A stretch of DNA of 64,000 bases, from assembly GCA_036804525.1 (NCBI GenBank), contig DAIRSE010000006.1:26970-90969 (forward strand), read 5' to 3'. Positions 8,396 through 16,081 of this stretch are shown piece after piece (position 1 is the first letter of the stretch; each line of letters opens with the position of its first letter). The DNA comes from JBFLVT01 sp036804525 (GTDB taxonomy: Bacteria > Bacillota > Desulfotomaculia > Desulfotomaculales > JASEER01). Under the pieces are notes generated by a model, which worked only from the letters and a program-made list of their open reading frames with translations, was not told the DNA's origin and did not search any database. Made by a program: the position numbers and the translations under genes.

Positions 8396-9382
8396 GTGAC
8401 CAAAAAACTGCTGATCCTGTTAACACTCCTGGTTCTCGTGTTGGCGTGCGGCGTAGCGGCCGCCTATGCCGATGAAACCTCGACGGCCGAAGACGTCTAC
8501 GAAAGCGTTGAAGTCATTCCGGAAGAGCTTCCGCCGGCCGACAGCAGCAGCGATACCTCGGAGTTGGAAGAGGAACTTGGTGTCGATGAGGATAGTCTGG
8601 GTACTGAACCTCTGCCGGAACCGCCCCTCCCGGACGAAAGAGAACTACAGATGCTACTCAACCAGCTAGGGCCGCAGCTCGGATTCGGGCTCCTCGCCCT
8701 TAACGGTGAAGACCTGCTCGAAACATCCAGGAACCTGGCACAGATCGCCGGTGAAAAAGCGGCCTTTTTGAACACACACCCCCGGATCAAGCGCCAGTTC
8801 GTACGCCTCTGCGACAACGTCGTGCGCCTGAATGCCCACAGGGTTCGGAACGAAGAGATCAAACAGAGGGTTTATCGAAACATGGCCGCCGCCTACGCCC
8901 GTCTCGGATGTTACCACCGTGCCGTCGCCTGCCTGGAACGGGCACTCAAGGTCGGGGCGCAAAACGGCGACTTTATGCGCGACATCAAATACCTGTACAA
9001 GCATATCGGGGACCGCAAGCCGAAGGTCTTCGTAAACGGCCGGCACCCGAATTTCGATGTCCAGCCGACAATGCAAAACGGCCGCACGATGGTCCCGATC
9101 CGCGCCCTGGCCGAGACCCTCGGCAGTAAGGTAACGTACAACAACGGCCAGGTTACCTTCAAGCGTAATAACAAGACGGTCAACCTTTTCGTCAACAAAC
9201 CCGTCGCCATTGTCAACGGGGACAACGTGACCCTGGACCAATCGGTTACGGTAATAAACGGCCGCACTCTGGTACCCCTGCGCTTTGTAGCCGAGAACCT
9301 TGACTGCAATGTCGATTACGCGTCCGAAAGCGGTATCATCACCGTGGACGACACCTCCGCCGAACAGGTAGACGCCGCCTAG
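8396..9382 (+). CDS. Exported protein with copper amine oxidase N-terminal-like domain
   Basis: A 328-residue exported protein. The signal peptide (1-27, ending AYA) is followed by an acidic linker rich in Glu, Ser and Pro (28-85). A helical segment resembling a TPR or DUF5667-like region (~100-190) comes next. The C-terminal Copper_amine_oxidN domain (~200-320) has the two repeated signatures GRTMVPIRALAETLG and GRTLVPLRFVAENL. In Firmicutes this domain is a surface adhesion or stalk module and does not imply amine oxidase activity. The start is GTG at 8396, with AAAGGAG seven bases upstream. It has its own promoter region; an inverted repeat follows the stop. Confidence 0.85.
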   Translation: MTKKLLILLTLLVLVLACGVAAAYADETSTAEDVYESVEVIPEELPPADSSSDTSELEEELGVDEDSLGTEPLPEPPLPDERELQMLLNQLGPQLGFGLLALNGEDLLETSRNLAQIAGEKAAFLNTHPRIKRQFVRLCDNVVRLNAHRVRNEEIKQRVYRNMAAAYARLGCYHRAVACLERALKVGAQNGDFMRDIKYLYKHIGDRKPKVFVNGRHPNFDVQPTMQNGRTMVPIRALAETLGSKVTYNNGQVTFKRNNKTVNLFVNKPVAIVNGDNVTLDQSVTVINGRTLVPLRFVAENLDCNVDYASESGIITVDDTSAEQVDAA

Positions 9383-9406
9383 GTAGCCGGTCAAAACAGG
9401 TTTTGC

Positions 9407-9433
9407 TGGAGGATCCGGGCAACGGATCCTCCA
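9407..9433. repeat. Inverted repeat after the amine-oxidase-N gene
   Basis: CTGGAGGATCCG and CGGATCCTCCAG are perfect inverted copies separated by a 3-5 base loop. There is no T-run, so it may be a weak or factor-assisted terminator, and it lies just before the next promoter. Confidence 0.5.
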
Positions 9434-9439
9434 GCCACA

Positions 9440-9449
9440 TGCTATAATG
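9440..9449 (+). promoter_or_regulatory. Extended -10 promoter element
   Basis: TGCTATAAT is a perfect sigma-A -10 hexamer with the TGn extension, 38 bases before the TTG start at 9487. No good -35 is seen in the preceding hairpin, as often with extended -10 promoters. Confidence 0.55.
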
Positions 9450-9486
9450 TAGGCTGGAAGTATCCTTTGCAGGGAAGTGATTCCTG

Positions 9487-9834
9487 TTGCCTGCCAATCG
9501 ATTTCGCCGTGCCGGCATCCTCCTTTTGCTTACCCTGTGGGTTATCCTTTTGTGTGCAGGTTGTGCGGGCAAATCCTCGAAGGAAGCCGAACCTGAACCG
9601 GCGCCCACGCCTGTCGGGCAAGCAGACGAAATCCGGCAGCCGTCAGCCTCTCCCAGCCAAGCCGCAACGTCTTCCAGTCAGGTCATAAAGAGCAACAACC
9701 CTATTGCCGACCCGGAGGCTCAGGAAGTCCTGCAGGAGCTGGAAGCTGAGGTCGACGAACTGCTCAAGGTTCTGGGCAGGTGCGAGGAGATTCAAGACGA
9801 GGACCTGCAATTAGGAGGGGACCAAACCCAATGA
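9487..9834 (+). CDS. Small lipoprotein of unknown function
   Basis: A 115-residue predicted lipoprotein: a basic N-terminus, a hydrophobic helix and a lipobox in LLCAGC (Cys25). A Pro/Ser/Gln-rich linker follows, then an acidic helical tail (about 75-110) rich in Glu and Leu that could form a coiled coil. The start is a TTG at 9487, with AGGGAAG a little over ten bases upstream. Its stop overlaps the ATG of the next gene (ATGA), so the two are translationally coupled and may work together in the envelope. Confidence 0.6.
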   Translation: MPANRFRRAGILLLLTLWVILLCAGCAGKSSKEAEPEPAPTPVGQADEIRQPSASPSQAATSSSQVIKSNNPIADPEAQEVLQELEAEVDELLKVLGRCEEIQDEDLQLGGDQTQ

Positions 9835-10322
9835 GAAAGACTGTATTAATCATCCTTGCCCTGGCAGTCCTCCTGTCGGTAGGCATTTCGGTCGCTTGTG
9901 CCCGAACGGGCACCTATGACCGAATCCTGCAGCCCACATCCCGGGACGGCGTGAGAACCTTGCAGCAGGAGGTTGCCGAAGGCAGGCAACAAGCCCGCGA
10001 CTTGCAGAAGCTCACTAAGTTGAAGCTGGAGCAAGTCAAGGTCAGACTTAACGAAAACAGACAGGAGCCGGAGCGTTTAACGTCCCAGGAAGTGACCCTG
10101 GTGCGCCAACACCTTTCCTTAATCAAAAAAAAGAGAACGGCCCTTGACCGGACAGCGGGGATGATCAGGGCCAAAACCATCGACCTTCGAATCCACATCC
10201 GTCAGAGGAATCTTGCCGCCGTAAAGTCAGACCTTGAGGCGATCATCAGAATCCAAAATCATCGTATCGCCCTACTAAGAGACATCAACGCCAGCCTGGA
10301 CACGATTCTGGCAGTTCTGTAA
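9831..10322 (+). CDS. Exported coiled-coil protein, coupled to the preceding lipoprotein
   Basis: A 163-residue protein with a signal peptide (about 1-23, ending VACA) and then an almost entirely helical, Arg/Gln/Glu/Leu-rich body that looks like a coiled coil. The ATG at 9831 overlaps the upstream stop, and AGGAGGGG lies ten bases before it, inside the preceding gene. No family is recognised. It resembles small periplasmic or wall-facing helical proteins such as DUF-type adaptor or chaperone-like proteins, but that is only a resemblance in composition. A terminator follows. Confidence 0.6.
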   Translation: MRKTVLIILALAVLLSVGISVACARTGTYDRILQPTSRDGVRTLQQEVAEGRQQARDLQKLTKLKLEQVKVRLNENRQEPERLTSQEVTLVRQHLSLIKKKRTALDRTAGMIRAKTIDLRIHIRQRNLAAVKSDLEAIIRIQNHRIALLRDINASLDTILAVL

Positions 10323-10332
10323 CGCAATACGG

Positions 10333-10363
10333 AAGGCGCTCCCAATCGGGTCAGCGCCTTTTA
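10333..10363 (+). terminator. Rho-independent terminator
   Basis: AAGGCGCT pairs with AGCGCCTT across a 12-base loop and is followed by TTAA/TTCT. It ends the small two-gene unit and touches the stop of the convergent histidine kinase gene. Confidence 0.75.
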
Positions 10364-11770
10364 ATTCTCCGGAATGAAAAAGGTTATCTCCAGTCCCCTG
10401 CAATCCGCCCTGTTTTTGGCTTCAATACGTCCGCCGTGAAGTTCAACAAGCTGTTTGGCAATGCTCAGTCCCAGCCCCGTCCCGCCCGAACCGTTGTTCC
10501 GCGACTTCTCCACCCGGTGGAACTTGTCAAAAATGCGGTCGAGTTCCGCTTCCGGCACGCCCGGGCCGGTATCCGAAACCTTGATCTGGCTGCCGCCGGC
10601 TGCCTGCACGGCCTCGACGCTGACCTCCCCACCGGGAGGAGTGTAACGGATCGCATTGCCGACCAGGTTTAAAAGGACCTGCTTCAGGCGGTCGGCGTCG
10701 GCATAAACAAACTGTAAGCCGGCAGCAATGCTTGTCCTCAGAACCGTTCCCTTCGCCGCGGCTTCGAGGCTGAAATAATCGCTCACATCCTGCAGGATGT
10801 CCTGCAGGGCCACCTTCTCCTTGTGCAGTTGTAACGAACCGGCCTGTATGCGCGCCAGATCCAGCAGATCGCTAACCAGCCGAACCAGCCTGTTGGTTTC
10901 CCCGAACGCAAGGCGCAGATACTTATCTTGTTCCTGGGGCTGGACGACACCGTCCAGAATGCCCTGGATAAACCCGCGGACCGTGGCGAGAGGCGTGCGC
11001 AGCTCGTGAGAAACGTTTGCAATCAGATCCCGGCGTACTTCTTCCGTACGTCGGAGCTGTCGCTGCATATAGTTGAAGGTCCGCCCCAATTGAGCAATTT
11101 CGTCGTTTCCATTAACGGGAAGGTCACCGACAAAAGCGCCGTCGGCGATCTTCCTAGCCGCGGCCCCCATAGCCGCAATCGGCCTGGTAATGCGCCGGGA
11201 AACACAGTATATAACGGCCGCCGCTACCAGCACGGCAATGAGGAACCCGGTCCAGAGCACCTTGCGGACGGCCTTGAGTGGCTCCTCGACTTCCGTAAGA
11301 GGTGAAAAAAGCAGAATGACTCCCTTGATATCCCCTTTCAATGTAAGAGGCATTCCGACAAGAACCACCTGCGTGTCCGGACTTATGGACTCCCTCTTTC
11401 TGACCACGGTCTCTCCCTGAAGGATCCGCTCGGCGTACCCGATCACGTGCTCCCTGAATCTCCCGGAGGAGATCCCCTCCAGATGCTCTGCCGTTACCGA
11501 GCTGCCGGTCTTAATGGCCAGGATTTTGGTGTTGGCTGCGTAACCCATCGCGTTCAGGGCTTGCTGGAACTCACCCCGGGCAAGGGTTCCATCCTCCAGT
11601 TCCGCCGTCAGGGCGTTGATCCGGTGCCCCAGTCTTAGGAGCTCTTTCTGTTTGCTGTTAAAGAAGTAATAAGAGAAGTACTGCGACAACCCGGCAGAAA
11701 GGGCAAGAGCCAGCGAGACGCTGATCAGGAGATAGACGGCCAGAAGCTTGCGGAAAACGCTGTTGAACAT
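10361..11770 (-). CDS. Two-component sensor histidine kinase
   Basis: A 469-residue membrane sensor kinase. TM1 lies at about 9-33, an extracytoplasmic sensor region at 34-170 and TM2 at about 172-191. HAMP follows at ~190-243, then HisKA with the phospho-acceptor His255 in NVSHELRTP, and HATPase_c with N-box NAIRY (371), DTGPGVP (400) and GTGLGLSIAK (430). The start at 11770 has GGTGGAGG nine bases upstream and follows the regulator stop by one base; a longer upstream reading in the same frame runs through the regulator gene. Its closest general type is WalK/PhoR/ResE-like. The signal is unknown. Confidence 0.93.
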   Translation of the reverse strand: MFNSVFRKLLAVYLLISVSLALALSAGLSQYFSYYFFNSKQKELLRLGHRINALTAELEDGTLARGEFQQALNAMGYAANTKILAIKTGSSVTAEHLEGISSGRFREHVIGYAERILQGETVVRKRESISPDTQVVLVGMPLTLKGDIKGVILLFSPLTEVEEPLKAVRKVLWTGFLIAVLVAAAVIYCVSRRITRPIAAMGAAARKIADGAFVGDLPVNGNDEIAQLGRTFNYMQRQLRRTEEVRRDLIANVSHELRTPLATVRGFIQGILDGVVQPQEQDKYLRLAFGETNRLVRLVSDLLDLARIQAGSLQLHKEKVALQDILQDVSDYFSLEAAAKGTVLRTSIAAGLQFVYADADRLKQVLLNLVGNAIRYTPPGGEVSVEAVQAAGGSQIKVSDTGPGVPEAELDRIFDKFHRVEKSRNNGSGGTGLGLSIAKQLVELHGGRIEAKNRADCRGLEITFFIPEN

Positions 11771-11771
11771 C

Positions 11772-12461
11772 CTACCGGTCCTCCACCTTATAGCCGACAC
11801 CCCAGACGGTGGCGATGCGCCAGGAAACGGCCTTCCCCTCCAGCTTCTCCCGCAGGCGCTTGATGTGGACATCGACCGTGCGCGTCTCACCGGCGTAATC
11901 ATACCCCCAGACGCGGTCCAACAGCTGTTCGCGTGTGAAGACCCTGTTCCGGTTCGTCAGGAGGAAATAAAGCAGCTGGATCTCCTTGGGCTTTAGGTCG
12001 ATCGGTTCTCCCCGCCAGCGAACGTCATAACGTTCTAGATCGACAACAAGGTCGTTAATGACCACCTGTTGCCCCCCGGATGGTTGGCTCCCCTTCTTCC
12101 TGCGGAGCTGCGCGCGCACGCGGGCCACTACTTCCGGCGGATCGAAGGGTTTAACCACGTAGTCATCGGCCCCGGCGTCCAAACCGGTAATCTTGTCTTC
12201 CGTGGCATCCCGGGCGGTGAGCATGATGATCGGAACGTCGCTCTCCCGCCTGATCATCCGGCAGACGTCCCATCCCCCGATGATCGGTAGCATGACGTCC
12301 AGGATGACAATGTCGGGATTATAGTCCTTGAAAAGGGTAAGCGCTGTGCTTCCGTCATGGGCGAAGGCGGTATCATATCCCTGCGAAGCCAGGTACAGAC
12401 GAAGAAGCTCACAGATATTCAGGTCATCATCCACAATGAGGACTTTTCCGTTTCCAGCCAT
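11772..12461 (-). CDS. OmpR-family response regulator
   Basis: A 229-residue response regulator. The receiver domain (1-120) has acidic residues DDD at 11-13, phospho-acceptor Asp55 in ILDVMLP, and Lys in VVKPFDP. A C-terminal winged-helix DNA-binding domain (about 130-225) ends with the OmpR/PhoB signature TRTVDVHIKRLREKL. It is first in a two-gene operon with the histidine kinase and is its cognate partner by position. Neighbours do not reveal the regulon. GGGGGGATAGGA precedes the ATG. Confidence 0.94.
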   Translation of the reverse strand: MAGNGKVLIVDDDLNICELLRLYLASQGYDTAFAHDGSTALTLFKDYNPDIVILDVMLPIIGGWDVCRMIRRESDVPIIMLTARDATEDKITGLDAGADDYVVKPFDPPEVVARVRAQLRRKKGSQPSGGQQVVINDLVVDLERYDVRWRGEPIDLKPKEIQLLYFLLTNRNRVFTREQLLDRVWGYDYAGETRTVDVHIKRLREKLEGKAVSWRIATVWGVGYKVEDR

Positions 12462-12536
12462 TCCTATCCCCCCGCACCCCCAACACGGCGGCTGCTTTCA
12501 GTTCAGCTCGTTTTGCGGCATTACCGGATTTGGCCT

Positions 12537-13286
12537 CTATGTCTCCGAGGAACGGCGACGCAACATCGACGGCTTGTGAACCTTGGAGCCGCTTTCCCCT
12601 TCGTCTTCCGACGAACCGCGACCGCCCGACACCCGGTTCATGAAATGCCCCGCCGCCGGGACTATAAACACAACCGCCAGCGGCACCAGGATGTCCAAGG
12701 GCAGGGCAAAGCTTTGCACCCAATGGTGTAATTTCGGGTCCTCAACGATCATCTTCCCCGCCGTCCACGCCAGCACGCCTGCCCCCACGTAGACGACCAG
12801 CGGCGTCTTTTCCATCAGCTTCAGGATCAGCTTGCTGCCCCAGATGATAATCGGAACGCTGATAGCCAGGCCGATAATAATCAGCGGGATGTGCCCGTCA
12901 GCCGCCCCGGCTACTGCCAGGACATTGTCCAACCCCATGGCGACGTCAGCCACGATGATGATCTTTACCGCCTGTAACAAGGTCGTCCCGCTGGCAACCT
13001 TTTCAAAAGTGACTTCTTCGTTTTTGAGAAGCCTAACGGCGATCCAGATCAGGATGAGTCCACCGACCAGCTTGAGGAAGGGTATCATCAGCAGGTACAC
13101 GGCAAAGGCGGCCAACATCCCCCGGACGAGAATAGCCCCGGCCGCCCCGAAGACAATCGCCCGGTTGCGCTGGGGGCCGGGGAGTTTCCGGCTGGCCATG
13201 GCGATCACGATGGCGTTGTCGCCGCCCAGTACGATATCAATAATAATGATTGATGCAAGAGCCCAAAGCAACTCCAGGTCGCTCAT
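12537..13286 (-). CDS. TerC-family membrane protein (YjbE/YkoY type), putative metal exporter
   Basis: A 249-residue TerC protein with about seven membrane helices. Helix 1 holds the family's LGGDNAIVIAM motif, and the second acidic membrane motif is MGLDNVLAV; these Asp residues are thought to bind the metal ion. A polar C-terminal tail follows the last helix. The start is the ATG at 13286, with AAGG ten bases upstream; a GTG three codons earlier is too close to it. A yybP-ykoY riboswitch and terminator precede it, so the gene should be switched on by Mn2+. In Bacillus related TerC proteins support manganese efflux or metalation of exported proteins. Confidence 0.93.
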   Translation of the reverse strand: MSDLELLWALASIIIIDIVLGGDNAIVIAMASRKLPGPQRNRAIVFGAAGAILVRGMLAAFAVYLLMIPFLKLVGGLILIWIAVRLLKNEEVTFEKVASGTTLLQAVKIIIVADVAMGLDNVLAVAGAADGHIPLIIIGLAISVPIIIWGSKLILKLMEKTPLVVYVGAGVLAWTAGKMIVEDPKLHHWVQSFALPLDILVPLAVVFIVPAAGHFMNRVSGGRGSSEDEGESGSKVHKPSMLRRRSSET

Positions 13287-13310
13287 CAAGATCACGCCTT
13301 TCTTCAGACA

Positions 13311-13343
13311 ACAAAAAGACCTCTACCACAACGGTAGAGGTCT
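13311..13343 (-). terminator. Riboswitch-controlled terminator before terC
   Basis: On the minus strand GACCTCTACC pairs with GGTAGAGGTC and is followed by TTTTT. The 5' arm overlaps the conserved GCGAGACC at the 3' end of the yybP-ykoY aptamer, which is how ligand binding would prevent termination. Confidence 0.9.
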
Positions 13344-13436
13344 CGCTAACAACGCCTGCACGCTGCCAACAAAGCCGGGAGCACCGAGCCCCGTCCTGAC
13401 GGCTGTTGTTGTAAAAGCTACTCCCCTCGGCGCCTG
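13336..13436 (-). ncRNA. yybP-ykoY manganese riboswitch
   Basis: Read on the minus strand, the leader contains the aptamer's conserved GGGGAGTAGC at its 5' side (13419-13428) and GCGAGACC at its 3' side, with helices between. It lies directly before an intrinsic terminator and a TerC gene, the classic genomic setting. yybP-ykoY RNAs sense Mn2+ and turn on metal-efflux genes. The inner loop sequence was matched by eye, not with a covariance model. Confidence 0.85.
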
Positions 13437-13452
13437 TTTACTTCACTTTCTT

Positions 13453-13481
13453 ATTATACAACTTGTCCTTACCCCGCACAA
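13453..13481 (-). promoter_or_regulatory. Sigma-A promoter for riboswitch-terC
   Basis: TTGTGC (-35, 13481-13476), a 17-base spacer and a perfect TATAAT (-10, 13458-13453). The expected start is close to 13445, a few bases before the aptamer. Confidence 0.7.
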
Positions 13482-13570
13482 GCTATTTTCGCCATGAGCA
13501 CCATTCATTTATAAAACTTTGCACGGCTTATCAACCTAAAACAGGCGAAACCGTTAACTTGAACGGATGG

Positions 13571-13590
13571 ACTGCGGTAACTACCGCAGG
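13571..13590. repeat. Short perfect hairpin after the 26-residue ORF
   Basis: CTGCGGTA and TACCGCAG form a compact stem 12 bases past the small ORF on the minus strand. There is no T-run; its role is unclear. Confidence 0.35.
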
Positions 13591-13601
13591 TTCGGCGCTC
13601 C

Positions 13602-13682
13602 TCACGGCGCAAAAAACCAGTAAACCGCAAGAGCAGCAATAATGGCCAGGATAAGCACCCAATTTTTTCTTAAGAATGACAT
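13602..13682 (-). CDS. 26-residue single-helix membrane peptide
   Basis: A very short ORF, MSFLRKNWVLILAIIAALAV followed by YWFFAP. It has a basic N-terminus (Arg-Lys), then about 16 hydrophobic residues and an aromatic end, which is the pattern of a one-helix inner-membrane peptide with its N-terminus inside. The sequence GGGAGGGAAGG lies 7-17 bases before the ATG, an unusually strong ribosome binding site for a chance ORF. It stands between the M48 protease gene and the terC leader, on the same strand. Such peptides often modulate membrane proteases or transporters, but nothing here shows a partner. Confidence 0.55.
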   Translation of the reverse strand: MSFLRKNWVLILAIIAALAVYWFFAP

Positions 13683-13715
13683 TTTTTTTCCTTCCCTCCC
13701 GCCGGTCGTTATTCC

Positions 13716-13844
13716 TTACACCTTCTCCGCATCATAATCGTTTCCCCGCCGATACCCCGGTTGTCCGTTTTTAATTACAACGACTGTCGTCCGGGGATTC
13801 TTCCCGAGCAGACCCGCGAGCATTTGGTGACCCTTCGAATGCAT
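13716..13844 (-). CDS. Possible 42-residue ORF, unknown
   Basis: A short ORF directly after the M48 protease gene, overlapping nothing on its strand from 13858 on except its extreme 5' reading. The C-terminal half reads TTVVVIKNGQPGYRRGNDYD, a strand-turn-like composition that is not typical of random frames. The start ATG at 13844 has only GGAG three bases before it, so initiation is doubtful. No family is recognised. It may be translated together with the 26-residue peptide gene downstream, or be non-coding. Confidence 0.3.
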   Translation of the reverse strand: MHSKGHQMLAGLLGKNPRTTVVVIKNGQPGYRRGNDYDAEKV

Positions 13845-13858
13845 CCACTCCGCGGGGA

Positions 13859-14641
13859 TCAAGCCTCTACCGCATTGTGCATGTACCGATCCTTCAAAGC
13901 ACCCGCACCCAGGTACTGTTCCACGGCCGCCACTCTTTTGGGGAGGTTCGGGTGCGTGGAAAGCATTTCCGCCAGCCATACCCAGAAACCGCGGTTAGTC
14001 CGGACCTGATCGACAAAGCTGGCCTTGTTGACCTTCCTGTAAAGGTTTCGCCCCGCCGCAAGCAGGACGAGACCCCCTACCGCACCTTCCGGGACAAAAT
14101 GGGCGGCGTTTCGGTCAGCGGTGTATTCGCAAGCCCGCCGGTAGGCGTGACCTAAGAACGGCACCAGCAAGCCCGGGTACAGTAAGACGTTCCAGATCAG
14201 GTGCCGGCACCGTACGTGCCCGAACTCGTGCGCCAGAATGAACTTGAGTTCCGCTTCACCGCCGCTAAGGACCAGTTCAAAGAGTTCGCTGTAGAGAATA
14301 ACGAAATGTTTCCCAACGAACCTGGTGGCAAGAGCATTAAGCAGGCCGCCCGACTCCATCAGGTAGATTTCCGGCAGGGTCTTGAGCCCCATTTCAGCGG
14401 CAAGATCCCTCGCCGTCCCGTAGACCTCGGGGAACTGATCCTCCCCGAGGCGGACACAGTTGCCTCGCACGTAACCGATGAAGACACCTTGGATCACAAA
14501 CAGGATCAGAAATCCGAGAAGAAGATAAACAAGCCCCACCAGTGAAACGATGAGCACGACGTAAAGGGCTACACTGACGAGGATGAGCAGTATCAGGTAG
14601 AGCGTTTCCTTGTCGTTGGTCAACTTGGGCTGCACTCGCAT
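13859..14641 (-). CDS. M48-family membrane metalloprotease (HtpX-like)
   Basis: A 260-residue M48 peptidase. Two hydrophobic helices lie at about 15-60. The cytoplasmic catalytic domain holds the zinc motif HEFGH (in ILAHEFGHVRCRH, about residues 139-149) and the third ligand region RACEYTADRNA (the Glu in EYTADR). HtpX-like proteases degrade damaged membrane proteins. The ATG at 14641 has AAGGAGGAGG immediately upstream. It is followed on the same strand by two very small ORFs. The C-terminal STHPNLPKRVAA matches the usual end of the family. Confidence 0.9.
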   Translation of the reverse strand: MRVQPKLTNDKETLYLILLILVSVALYVVLIVSLVGLVYLLLGFLILFVIQGVFIGYVRGNCVRLGEDQFPEVYGTARDLAAEMGLKTLPEIYLMESGGLLNALATRFVGKHFVILYSELFELVLSGGEAELKFILAHEFGHVRCRHLIWNVLLYPGLLVPFLGHAYRRACEYTADRNAAHFVPEGAVGGLVLLAAGRNLYRKVNKASFVDQVRTNRGFWVWLAEMLSTHPNLPKRVAAVEQYLGAGALKDRYMHNAVEA

Positions 14642-14696
14642 CCTCCTCCTTACAAAACACTTCGTTGATTAACTATTCGGCTTAGGCCAACACTGC

Positions 14697-15821
14697 TTAA
14701 GCGTTTTCGTGCCGCTGGAAGACGACCATCCGCGGGTAAGGTATCTCGATGCCCGCCTGATCGAGGGCGTACTTGAACCTGCGGCGCAGCTCGCGTTCAA
14801 CGTTCCACTGCTCGCCCGGCCGGGTCCTGGCTATCGTCCTGATGTTCACCGCGGAGTCGGCCAGGTCGACCACACCCTGGACTACGGGCACCTCCAGGAT
14901 TCCTTCGATCTCCCTGTAAGCGCGCTCGCTCTCCTGGCGCAGCACCGCAATGGCCTGATCGATGTCCTCCTCATAAGCAATGCCCACTGTAACCACGGCC
15001 AGCATATATCCCCGGTTGTAGTTCGTAACTCTGGTGATCTCCCCGTTGGGCACGATGTGCAGCTGCCCGGTCCACTGCCTGATCTTGCAAGTGCGCAGCC
15101 CCGTTTCCTCAACTACACCCACCACGCCGGCTGTCTCAACATAATCGCCTACGGCCAGCTGGTTTTCAAAAACAATGAAAAACCCGCTGATGACATCCCG
15201 CACGAGGTTCTGGGCGCCGAAGCCGACAGCCAGGCCCAGGATGCCCGCGCTGGCCAGGATGGCGCTGGTGTTTACGTTTAAGACCTGAAGAATCGTCAAA
15301 CCGGCGATAAAGAAAGCGGCATAGGTCAACGCGTTCTTAACGAGGGGTTCAAGGGTGCGCAGACGCCCGCTGTTTAATGCGTCTTTAAGCTCCTTTTTGG
15401 CAAACACCTGGCTGATAATCAGGTGGCCCAGATTCAGCAGCAGCCTGGTACTCACAAGGATACCGGCGATCTTCAGGATCTTGATGCCCGCATCCTTAAG
15501 ATCGCCCGCCTCGACAACCCTCACGTCGAAGATGTGCAAAATAATGATCAGGGCCGCGAAGTACCCGCCGTACAGGACGAGGGTTTTAACAAGCGCCCGG
15601 GCGGACTTCAAAACGTCGCTCCGTAAGCCGGTGTCGCCGCCGTCACGGAACCATTGCGAAAAAGCGCGGTCCAGAGCGAAAAGCAACAATTTCAAGAGGA
15701 CGTAGGCCGCAGCCAGTACAGCCAGCCCTAAGAGAAGGTGATGCGCCAGTTCTTGCATGGCCTCCTGGCTCGTATACCGGGCGGCATATTGAAGAAGACT
15801 GTGCCAAAAATCACGCAGCAT
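14697..15821 (-). CDS. MscS-family mechanosensitive ion channel
   Basis: A 374-residue small-conductance mechanosensitive channel. Four hydrophobic segments lie in the N-terminal 200 residues; the pore-lining TM3 is in the Ala/Gly-rich ILASAGILGLAVGFGAQNLV (about residues 195-214), and the beta domain carries FIVFENQLAVGDYVE. The C-terminal alpha/beta domain has VPNGEI and ends in IPYPRM. Such channels open on osmotic downshock to release solutes. The ATG at 15821 has GTGAGG nine bases upstream; longer readings have no site. It is monocistronic. Confidence 0.93.
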   Translation of the reverse strand: MLRDFWHSLLQYAARYTSQEAMQELAHHLLLGLAVLAAAYVLLKLLLFALDRAFSQWFRDGGDTGLRSDVLKSARALVKTLVLYGGYFAALIIILHIFDVRVVEAGDLKDAGIKILKIAGILVSTRLLLNLGHLIISQVFAKKELKDALNSGRLRTLEPLVKNALTYAAFFIAGLTILQVLNVNTSAILASAGILGLAVGFGAQNLVRDVISGFFIVFENQLAVGDYVETAGVVGVVEETGLRTCKIRQWTGQLHIVPNGEITRVTNYNRGYMLAVVTVGIAYEEDIDQAIAVLRQESERAYREIEGILEVPVVQGVVDLADSAVNIRTIARTRPGEQWNVERELRRRFKYALDQAGIEIPYPRMVVFQRHENA

Positions 15822-15976
15822 GTCGCAACACCTCACTTTTTTTGTGCTTTGAGGAGTCCTTTCTACACGTACCGGCGTTAGTCCTGTTCCCAGCAAAAGG
15901 GGTTAACCTGGTACTGTTGAATTACGGCGGCAAGAATGTGAAGGGATGGAAGCTATTGTTCAAGAGTGTCCCGCCC

Positions 15977-16006
15977 TTGACAGGGCGCCGCCGAAAACGG
16001 CATAAT
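15977..16006 (+). promoter_or_regulatory. Sigma-A promoter for nadE
   Basis: A perfect TTGACA at 15977-15982, an 18-base spacer and CATAAT at 16001-16006, 76 bases before the nadE start. Confidence 0.7.
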
Positions 16007-16081
16007 GAGCCAAACCGGTGCACCAACGCAGGTCATGCCGCATCCCGCTCTCTTTAAGGAACGTTTTTGAAGGGGTTGAGA

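Noticed and set aside
10361..11902. Longer form of the histidine kinase
   Set aside because: The extra 44 codons lie antisense-like within the regulator gene in another frame; the ATG at 11770 has the ribosome binding site.
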